From an uncultured Anaerococcus sp. (GTDB lineage Bacteria; Bacillota; Clostridia; Tissierellales; Peptoniphilaceae), in contig NZ_CALTUX010000056.1 in the NCBI RefSeq assembly GCF_943912825.1, forward strand, positions 1 through 6,689: DNA of 6,689 nt, in the 5' to 3' direction. The position numbers and the translations under genes were made by a program. Shown here in pieces: positions 1 to 3,655 of this stretch; the first letter of the stretch is position 1; each line of letters starts with the position of its first letter. Below the pieces are notes generated by a model. That model saw only the letters and a list, made by a program, of their open reading frames with translations, made no database searches and was not told where the DNA came from.

Positions 1-18
1 AGACACTGGGATTGAGAA

Positions 19-24
19 TAAAAT
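19..24 (+). promoter_or_regulatory. Possible -10 box of the toxin mRNA
   Basis: TAAAAT matches the sigma-A -10 consensus at 5 of 6 positions and would start a transcript near position 31, giving a toxin mRNA of about 175 nt ending at the terminator at 173-204. The matching -35 box would lie before the first base of the window, so it cannot be checked. TTGAGA at 12-17 is an alternative -35, but its only partner at 17 bp is a poor -10 (TACTAC, 35-40). Confidence 0.35.
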
Positions 25-42
25 GTAGTGTTTTTACTACAT
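23..42 (+). promoter_or_regulatory. Inverted repeat in the toxin leader
   Basis: ATGTAGT (23-29) and ACTACAT (36-42) form a perfect 7-bp inverted repeat with a 6-base T-rich loop. It shares bases 40-42 with the hairpin that covers the ribosome binding site, so in a transcript starting upstream of 23 the two structures would exclude each other. If transcription starts near 31, the repeat exists only in DNA and could be an operator. Confidence 0.35.
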
Positions 43-63
43 CTCCAATATACGAGGGAGGTG
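40..63 (+). promoter_or_regulatory. Leader stem-loop sequestering the toxin ribosome binding site
   Basis: CATCTCC (40-46) can pair with GGAGGTG (57-63) through seven pairs, one of them a U-G wobble, around a 10-base loop. The paired 3' arm is the core of the Shine-Dalgarno sequence GGAGGTGA (57-64), which lies four bases before the ATG at 69. In the known par/fst locus a 5' stem-loop limits toxin translation in the same way. The pairing is seen in the sequence; the function is inferred from that parallel. Confidence 0.5.
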
Positions 64-67
64 AGAA

Positions 68-91
68 CATGCAAGAATTGATTAACTTCAT
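68..91 (+). repeat. Direct repeat copy 1, at the toxin start codon
   Basis: CATGC (68-72, containing the ATG) and TTGATTAACTTCAT (78-91), five bases apart, recur at 214-218 and 222-235 three bases apart. The antisense RNA is read across the second copy on the other strand, so it can pair with this copy over codons 1 to 8. Paired direct repeats of this kind give par/fst RNAs their complementarity. Confidence 0.8.
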
Positions 92-167
92 AATTGCTGT
101 TTCAGCACAAGTAGTTGGTAACTTATTGTGCAAGTGGCTAGACAGCAAGAAAAAAGATGATAACTAG
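69..167 (+). CDS. Fst-like type I toxin, small membrane peptide
   Basis: This 32-residue peptide has a start fixed by the perfect ribosome binding site GGAGGTGA at 57-64. It begins MQELINFIIAVSA, continues as one hydrophobic helix (about residues 4-20) with a glycine at 17, and ends with CKWLD and a charged tail KKKDDN. Short length, one membrane helix, a Trp-Leu after the helix and a charged C-terminus are the layout of Fst-superfamily toxins, which act at the cell membrane when their antisense RNA is lost. The proline usual in the Fst helix is absent. The strongest evidence is genetic context: a bidirectional terminator directly after the stop, a convergent minus-strand promoter, a direct repeat spanning the start codon and a hairpin over the ribosome binding site. 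It could instead be another small holin-like or stress peptide; toxicity is not shown by sequence. Confidence 0.72.
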   Translation: MQELINFIIAVSAQVVGNLLCKWLDSKKKDDN

Positions 168-172
168 CACAC

Positions 173-204
173 AAAAAAGACGAGCGTAGGGGCTCGTCTT
201 TTTT
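173..204. terminator. Bidirectional terminator shared by toxin mRNA and antisense RNA
   Basis: AAAAAAGACGAGC (173-185) and GCTCGTCTTTTTT (192-204) form a perfect 13-bp stem with loop GTAGGG. Each strand reads a GC-containing stem followed by six T residues, so it can end transcripts from both sides. It begins six bases after the toxin stop codon. In par-type systems this terminator hairpin is also the first contact site between the two RNAs. Confidence 0.9.
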
Positions 205-213
205 GGGTAAGTC

Positions 214-235
214 CATGCTTCTTGATTAACTTCAT
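214..235. repeat. Direct repeat copy 2, inside the antisense RNA gene
   Basis: CATGC, three bases, then TTGATTAACTTCAT, matching the toxin start region at 68-91 with a two-base shorter spacer. It is not itself preceded by a ribosome binding site or followed by a toxin-like frame, so its likely role is to template the complementary stretch of the antisense RNA. Confidence 0.8.
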
Positions 236-245
236 GGTTGATATT

Positions 246-273
246 AATATACCAACATTTAAGAAAAATTCAA
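246..273 (-). promoter_or_regulatory. Promoter of the antisense antitoxin RNA
   Basis: Read on the minus strand: TTGAAT (273-268), a 16-base spacer, then TATATT (251-246), a good sigma-A promoter facing the terminator at 173-204. The same boxes with the same 16-base spacer are kept in the second repeat unit (514-487), whose surroundings have diverged much more. That conservation argues for function. Confidence 0.7.
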
Positions 274-334
274 TAACAAGCCCAATCAGAAAATCAAACT
301 CATTTCTCAAGACAACCCCAAAGCACCGTCCTCC

Positions 335-361
335 CATCTCGAACGAAGTGAGAGATCTCAT
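335..361. repeat. Palindromic repeat core, copy 1
   Basis: CATCTCGAACGAAGTGAGAG plus ATCTCAT. ATCTC and GAGAT form a 5-bp stem around an 11-base loop. Identical at 575-601, with one inserted G at 727-754. The spacing (240 then 152 bases) shows that unit 3 is shortened. Confidence 0.75.
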
Positions 362-418
362 GTTTTTTTACATCAAGGGTCTTGTAAGTACATCGTCAAT
401 ATCTACATATTTCCATAC

Positions 419-451
419 AAAAAAGACGAGCCCGCCGCTCGTTCTCTTTTT
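419..451. terminator. Second, diverged copy of the shared terminator
   Basis: AAAAAAGACGAGC (419-431) is identical to the left arm of the first terminator. The right arm, GCTCGT (437-442) followed by TCTCTTTTT, is imperfect but still pairs ACGAGC with GCTCGT, and a T run follows. On the minus strand the A tract at 419-424 gives a clean T run. The loop changed from GTAGGG to CCGCC. Confidence 0.65.
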
Positions 452-480
452 GGTTATACCATGCGTGAATTCTAGATTTC
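419..480 (-). ncRNA. Solo antisense RNA, antitoxin without adjacent toxin
   Basis: By analogy with unit 1, the promoter at 487-514 (minus) would give a transcript of about 62 nt from near 480 to the terminator at 419. Its template contains CATGC, GAATT and TTCAT (456-482) in the same order as the toxin start region, but not the 14-base match, and its terminator loop differs. No toxin frame lies to its left: the sequence passes straight from unit 1's right end to the terminator. It may act on the neighbouring toxin weakly, act on a toxin elsewhere, or be a relic. Confidence 0.5.
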
Positions 481-486
481 ATTGCT

Positions 487-514
487 AATATACCAATATT
501 TAAGAAAAATTCAA
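487..514 (-). promoter_or_regulatory. Promoter of the solo antisense RNA
   Basis: On the minus strand: TTGAAT (514-509), 16 bases, TATATT (492-487), identical boxes and spacing to the antisense promoter of unit 1. The spacer differs by a single base. Confidence 0.62.
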
Positions 515-574
515 TCAAAAACTCAGACGAAAAATCACCCACATTTCTCAACACAAAGCCAAACCTCCCGCACC

Positions 575-601
575 CATCTCGAACGAAGTGAGAGATCTCA
601 T
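575..601. repeat. Palindromic repeat core, copy 2
   Basis: All 27 bases are identical to 335-361 although the flanks differ, so this core is the best-kept part of the units. A related, more diverged form lies far away at 3241-3265, which suggests a dispersed genomic element rather than a part of the toxin locus only. Confidence 0.75.
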
Positions 602-654
602 AGTTATCTATATCAAGGGTTTTGTAATTACATCGTCATTAGGAATATATCAAA

Positions 655-815
655 AATTCTAAAAATTATCCTCAATCAATAATTAAACTCTATTTCCCTC
701 AAAACAAAGCCCAAAGCCCGCCCTCCCATCTCGAACGAAGGTGAGAGATCTCATGGTTCTTTACATCAAGGGTTTTGTAATTACATCGTCATTAGCTAAC
801 TACTTCCTACAAAAA
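655..815. repeat. Tandem unit 3, the most degraded copy
   Basis: Only the right-hand part of the unit is kept: the CAAAGCCC region, the core at 727-754 with one inserted G, and ACATCAAGGGTTTTGTAATT with its flank. The shared terminator stem and the TTGAAT/TATATT antisense promoter pair are gone. The unit ends about 20 bases before the pepF promoter. No gene is visible here. Confidence 0.55.
727..754. repeat. Palindromic repeat core, copy 3
   Basis: Same core with an extra G (GAAGGTGAG instead of GAAGTGAG). It is followed by the same TTTACATCAAGGG tail and by TGTAATTACA at 776-785, a perfect 10-base palindrome also present at 623-632 and, with one change, at 383-392. Confidence 0.7.
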
Positions 816-835
816 ACCTTTTAATAGTAAAAATC

Positions 836-863
836 TTTATCAAAGCCAAGAAAGGGATATAAT
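836..863 (+). promoter_or_regulatory. Probable pepF promoter
   Basis: TTTATC (836-841), 16 bases, then a consensus TATAAT (858-863). The -35 box is weak (three of six). Transcription would start near 870, giving a leader of about 30 bases before the ATG at 902. The ribosome binding site AAGAAAGGA ends five bases before that ATG. Confidence 0.6.
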
Positions 864-901
864 AATCTTAAAAGAATTATTATCTTTAAGAAAGGACAAT
901 T

Positions 902-2701
902 ATGAAAAAAAGAAACGAAGTTGACCCAAAGGAAATTTGGGCTATTGAAGATTTATATGCTACAGATGAAGCCTTTTATGCTGATATTAAAAAATTAGCT
1001 GGCATGGCTGATGAATTTAAAAAGAATTTCCAAGATCTAAAGACTGCTGATGATGTCTATAAGTCCCTTGAGGCCTATGCTGAGATTTCTGGTCTTACAG
1101 ATAGGCTTGGTACTTTTTCTGGAATTTCTAAGGAAACAGACGCCACAGACGATGCCATGGCCAAAAGAGATGCTAAATTTGGCAGCGAATATGCAAAAAT
1201 TGCAGCCACTCTATCTTTTTATGACTCAGCCCTAGTCAAGGTTGACCCACAAATCCTAGATACAGTAGCTAAAGACCACCCAGGCTATGAATATTACCTA
1301 AAAAGAGTAAAGGAAGAGGCTAAATACCTATTAGATGAGAAGACAGAAGCAGCCCTAGCAGCCCTTGCCCCAACCTTTGATGCCCCATATGTTAATTATA
1401 ATGACATGCGCTATGGTGATATGAAATTTGAAAATATCACTCACAAGGGCGAGGAAGTTGTTCTAAACCACAACACCTTTGAGGAATACCTAGAAGGCGA
1501 GACAGACACAGAGCTTAGACGTAAGGCTTTTGCAGATTATCACAAGGTCCTAGGAGCCTACCAAAACGCAGACGCATCAGTCTACAACACCCTAATCCAA
1601 AACGAAAAAATCATGGCAGACCTTCGTGGTTACAAATCAGTTTTCCATTATCTCTTAGCCCGCCAAGACGTGGACTTTGATATTTATGAAAATCATATCG
1701 ACATAATCATGGAAAAACTTGCCCCAATCATGAGAAAATACGCCACAATCATCAAAAATCACTACGGTCTAGAGGAAATGACCTACGCAGACCTAAAACT
1801 TGCCATAGACCCAGAATATGAGCCACAGGTATCAATTGACCAGGCTAGAGATTATATAGTAGATGGCCTATCACCACTAGGTGAAGAATATATCGGCTAC
1901 ATGAAAAAGGCCTTTGCCGACAAGTGGATAGATTATTCACAAAACATAGGCAAGAGAACCGGTGCCTTCTGCGCATCCCCTTATGGATCCCATCCATTTA
2001 TCATGACCACCTACAACAATTCCATGAGCCAAGTCATGACCCTAGCCCACGAACTAGGTCACGCAGGCCAAGGAATCTTGTCAAATGACAATCAAAATGC
2101 CCTATCAAATGACATGTCCATGTACTTTGTAGAAGCTCCATCCACAGCCAATGAAATAACCATGGAAAGATACCTCCTAAAGAAGGCAGAAGACGATAGG
2201 GAAAAACTTTGGGTCCTAGCCACAATGATAGGCAAGACCTACTACCACAATTTCGTAACCCACTACCTAGAGGCAGCCTTCCAAAGAGAAGTCTACAGGA
2301 GAGTAGATAGGGGTGAGAGCCTAGGAGCAGAAGACTTTAACTCAATTTTTAAAGAAAAACTTGAACAATTCTGGGGAGATGCTGTAAAACTAAACGAAGG
2401 AGCAGAACTCACCTGGATGAGACAACCACACTACTACATGGGCCTTTACTCCTTCACCTACCAGGCAGGCCTTACAGTAGGAACAGCTATCTCAGAAAAA
2501 ATAGTCCACGGCACAGAAGAAGACAGAAAAACCTGGCTAGAAGTCCTAAAAATGGGCGGATCACGTGGCCCAATAGAGCTAGCCAAGGCTGCTGGAGTAG
2601 ATATGTCTACCACTAAGCCAATAGAAGATGCCATCGACTTTATCGGGGAAATTGTTGATCAGATAGATGAATTGATGGGTAAGCTTGATATGTATAAATA
2701 A
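902..2701 (+). CDS. pepF: Oligoendopeptidase F (M3B zinc metallopeptidase)
   Basis: The 599-residue product has the usual length for PepF, which cleaves short peptides in the cytosol during peptide recycling. The zinc site is complete: HELGH at 383-387 (His383 and His387 ligands, Glu384 catalytic) and Glu411 in VEAPSTANE as third ligand, 24 residues after His387 as in the family. Other family marks are the opening KEIWAIEDLY near residue 13, GKRTGAFC at 350-357, PHYYMGLYSFTYQAGL from 509 with the His/Tyr residues of the active-site wall, and the C-terminal GGSRGPIELAKAAGVDM. The N-terminal oligopeptidase F domain should span about 113-182 and the M3 catalytic domain about 203-585. There is no signal peptide. 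AAGAAAGGA five bases upstream fixes the start. The gene is alone, with its own promoter and a hairpin 28 bases past the stop. The substrate is not deducible. Confidence 0.95.
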   Translation: MKKRNEVDPKEIWAIEDLYATDEAFYADIKKLAGMADEFKKNFQDLKTADDVYKSLEAYAEISGLTDRLGTFSGISKETDATDDAMAKRDAKFGSEYAKIAATLSFYDSALVKVDPQILDTVAKDHPGYEYYLKRVKEEAKYLLDEKTEAALAALAPTFDAPYVNYNDMRYGDMKFENITHKGEEVVLNHNTFEEYLEGETDTELRRKAFADYHKVLGAYQNADASVYNTLIQNEKIMADLRGYKSVFHYLLARQDVDFDIYENHIDIIMEKLAPIMRKYATIIKNHYGLEEMTYADLKLAIDPEYEPQVSIDQARDYIVDGLSPLGEEYIGYMKKAFADKWIDYSQNIGKRTGAFCASPYGSHPFIMTTYNNSMSQVMTLAHELGHAGQGILSNDNQNALSNDMSMYFVEAPSTANEITMERYLLKKAEDDREKLWVLATMIGKTYYHNFVTHYLEAAFQREVYRRVDRGESLGAEDFNSIFKEKLEQFWGDAVKLNEGAELTWMRQPHYYMGLYSFTYQAGLTVGTAISEKIVHGTEEDRKTWLEVLKMGGSRGPIELAKAAGVDMSTTKPIEDAIDFIGEIVDQIDELMGKLDMYK

Positions 2702-2729
2702 AGGGGTTTTCCCATCCGAGATAATGGTA

Positions 2730-2757
2730 GTAAAAACTTTGTTAGCAAAGTTTTTAC
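2730..2757 (+). terminator. Probable pepF terminator hairpin
   Basis: GTAAAAACTTTG (2730-2741) and CAAAGTTTTTAC (2746-2757) form a perfect 12-bp stem with loop TTAG, 28 bases after the pepF stop. It is A/T-rich and followed by GGTTTTC rather than a clean T run, so termination is plausible but perhaps inefficient. It could equally be the first palindrome of the series that follows. Confidence 0.5.
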
Positions 2758-2812
2758 GGTTTTCAAAATTTCTCAAGGTGCAATGCACCGCAGAAGAAAT
2801 TTATGAAAAACC
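2758..2812. repeat. Long interrupted palindrome
   Basis: Three nested arm pairs: GGTTTT (2758-2763) with AAAACC (2807-2812), AAATTTCT (2766-2773) with AGAAATTT (2795-2802), and GGTGC (2777-2781) with GCACC (2785-2789). It abuts the preceding hairpin with no gap. It does not look like a simple terminator; a REP-like or MITE-like element is possible. Confidence 0.65.
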
Positions 2813-2899
2813 TTATGTAATTTTGAACTAGCCCGTCCGGCTCGGGGAGGACCGATGTGACGAATAGGAGCATTGATTGTAAAAAGATTACGTTCTCTA

Positions 2900-2921
2900 C
2901 AAAATTTTCTCGAAAATTTTG
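2900..2921. repeat. Perfect A/T palindrome
   Basis: CAAAATTTTC (2900-2909) and GAAAATTTTG (2912-2921) form a 10-bp inverted repeat separated by two bases. In RNA the innermost pairs would open into a loop. No terminator-type T run follows directly. Confidence 0.6.
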
Positions 2922-2994
2922 CGTTTATTTGTTTTTAATAACAAATTCTATATCTTTTATATGTTTGCTTTATTTACAATTGAATCTTCGTACC

Positions 2995-3045
2995 AAGGGG
3001 GAGCCCAGGGGAACGTTCCGGACGTTCCCCAACCCGCTCCCCCTT
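2995..3045. repeat. Nested G/C-rich double hairpin
   Basis: The outer arms AAGGGGGAGC (2995-3004) and GCTCCCCCTT (3036-3045) pair over 10 bp. Inside them GGGGAACGT (3008-3016) and ACGTTCCCC (3022-3030) pair over 9 bp around TCCGG. Nineteen pairs in 51 bases make this the most stable structure in the window. It has the shape of a REP/BIME-type element or a structured RNA stem; I do not recognise the family. Confidence 0.7.
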
Positions 3046-3094
3046 AAACCCCTTTCGGCTACCCCTCCGGCCGGCCCCTCTCGGGGGATATGGT

Positions 3095-3111
3095 GTTTGC
3101 CTTTGGCAAAC
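3095..3111 (+). terminator. Short hairpin followed by T run
   Basis: GTTTGCC (3095-3101) and GGCAAAC (3105-3111) form a 7-bp stem with loop TTT, followed by TTTT. It could end a transcript covering the palindromic island. GGGGGATAT and TTTGACTA around it recur at 3178-3186 and 3164-3171 in the opposite order, hinting at a partial duplication. Confidence 0.35.
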
Positions 3112-3240
3112 TTTTGACTAGCAAATCTGTATTCGGAGTTTATTTTGACGGCTGGTTAAGTGCTTTGACTAATTTTTGGGGGATATTGAACTTTGTCAAT
3201 TCAAAAAACATAAATAATAATTCCTTTCTTGTTTTTCTGG

Positions 3241-3265
3241 CGAATGGAGTGAGGAAGAATCCCAT
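3241..3265. repeat. Diverged dispersed-repeat core
   Basis: CGAATGGAGTGAGGAAGAAT plus CCCAT resembles the core near 340-361 (CGAACGAAGTGAGAGATCTCAT) in order and composition: CGAA, G, AGTGAG, AGA/AGAT, C, CAT. It lies about 2.5 kb from those copies, beyond pepF. Relationship by descent is inferred from this short match only. Confidence 0.4.
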
Positions 3266-3316
3266 ATAGGATAGTTATGTAAGCTATTTGTAAAAATAAA
3301 TATTATCAAAATCTTG

Positions 3317-3337
3317 CCTCCCGTTTGGGAGGTTTTT
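3317..3337 (+). terminator. Rho-independent terminator
   Basis: CCTCCC (3317-3322), loop GTTT, GGGAGG (3327-3332), then TTTTT. A textbook plus-strand terminator, yet the nearest plus-strand gene, pepF, ends 615 bases earlier. It may serve a long pepF 3' end, a small RNA between 3120 and 3316, or isolate the next gene from readthrough. Confidence 0.8.
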
Positions 3338-3554
3338 ATATTTTAAACTTTTCTTTCTCTTAATTCTCTACAACAAAACTTACAGTAGTATGATAAAAAA
3401 CTTGTCAATATCTTTAAAATTTGAAAATGGTGTATTTAGCTCTTTTGCTTGTCTTTTAGAAAAGCTTTTCAATAAAGCTAAAATGACTTTGAATTATCGA
3501 ATTAAAGTGATTGTTAAATTCTTGTTAAGTATTGAAATTATAAGGGTTTGGGTC
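3338..3554 (+). other. A/T-rich region before the surface-protein promoter
   Basis: I find no gene here. A 63-codon frame at 3390-3581 has no ribosome binding site and no recognisable product. The only structure is TTTAGCT (3435-3441) paired with AGCTAAA (3476-3482), enclosing the 12-base palindrome GAAAAGCTTTTC (3459-3470). It may be an upstream regulatory site, but nothing ties it to a regulator. Confidence 0.4.
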
Positions 3555-3582
3555 TTGAAATTTTTTCTGATTCAAGTATGAT
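3555..3582 (+). promoter_or_regulatory. Promoter of the surface-protein gene
   Basis: TTGAAA (3555-3560), 16 bases, TATGAT (3577-3582): five of six consensus bases in each box. Transcription would start near 3589, leaving a leader of about 67 bases. The ribosome binding site AAGAAAGGA ends at 3650, five bases before the ATG at 3656, the same layout as pepF. Confidence 0.7.
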
Positions 3583-3655
3583 ATTTTACGTGTAAATTTA
3601 GAATTATTTTAATATATATTGTAATAATTAAATGTAAATAAAAGAAAGGAATTCT

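Larger units (their letters stand above)
173..239 (-). ncRNA. Antisense RNA antitoxin (RNA II-like)
   Basis: A transcript from the minus-strand promoter at 246-273 would start near 239 and stop in the T run opposite 173-178, about 67 nt. It would contain the complement of the direct repeat at 214-235, and so 14 contiguous bases of complementarity to the toxin mRNA at 78-91 plus the start-codon CATGC, as well as the complete complement of the terminator hairpin. Known par/fst RNA II has similar length and layout and blocks toxin translation. The exact 5' end is an estimate. Confidence 0.68.
205..418. repeat. Tandem unit 1 (antisense gene plus downstream repeat)
   Basis: This stretch aligns along its length with 452-650: shared blocks include the CCATGC motif, the antisense promoter, CATTTCTCAA, the core CATCTCGAACGAAGTGAGAG and ACATCAAGGG. 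With the preceding terminator stem the period is about 246 bases. Frames crossing it on either strand are not preserved between copies, so it is not protein-coding. Unit 3 keeps only the right-hand part. Confidence 0.7.
452..650. repeat. Tandem unit 2
   Basis: Diverged copy of 205-418. It keeps the CCATGC motif, antisense promoter and repeat core, and ends with AAGGGTTTTGTAATTACATC. No ribosome binding site or plausible small frame was found, so the unit carries only the antisense half of the locus. Confidence 0.65.
2813..3120. other. Palindrome-rich intergenic island with G/C-rich core
   Basis: No frame here has a ribosome binding site or recognisable protein; an open frame at 2857-3117 merely crosses the palindromes. 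A short G/C-rich block with partly complementary arms lies at 2830-2854. Then come CAAAATTTTC/GAAAATTTTG at 2900-2921, the nested G/C hairpin at 2995-3045, C/G-rich runs including GGCCGGCC and CCCCTCTCGGGG, and GTTTGCC/GGCAAAC at 3095-3111. Such G/C-rich DNA stands out from the A/T-rich surroundings and suggests inserted repeat elements or a structured RNA. Confidence 0.55.

Noticed and set aside
164..361. Minus-strand open frame of 65 codons with a hydrophobic stretch
   Set aside because: It runs through the antisense promoter and terminator, has no ribosome binding site, and the equivalent frame in tandem unit 2 hits a stop early, so it is not conserved coding sequence.
222..682. Two plus-strand open frames (222-488 and 482-682) across the repeat units
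   Set aside because: Neither has a ribosome binding site, they lie in different positions relative to the repeat copies, and their products have low-complexity composition with no recognisable domain.
173..815. CRISPR array
   Set aside because: The repeated cores are only three, unevenly spaced (240 and 152 bases), and the intervening sequence is itself homologous between units rather than unique spacer.
2730..3111. Insertion sequence with terminal inverted repeats
   Set aside because: The palindromes are separate local hairpins, not a matched pair flanking a transposase, and no transposase fragment or target duplication was found.
2857..3117. Plus-strand open frame of 86 codons
   Set aside because: It crosses two long palindromes and the G/C-rich island, lacks a ribosome binding site, and its translation has proline-rich low-complexity sequence without family likeness.
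3390..3581. Plus-strand open frame of 63 codons
   Set aside because: No ribosome binding site precedes it, and it ends inside the promoter of the surface-protein gene; the product looks like random A/T-rich translation.
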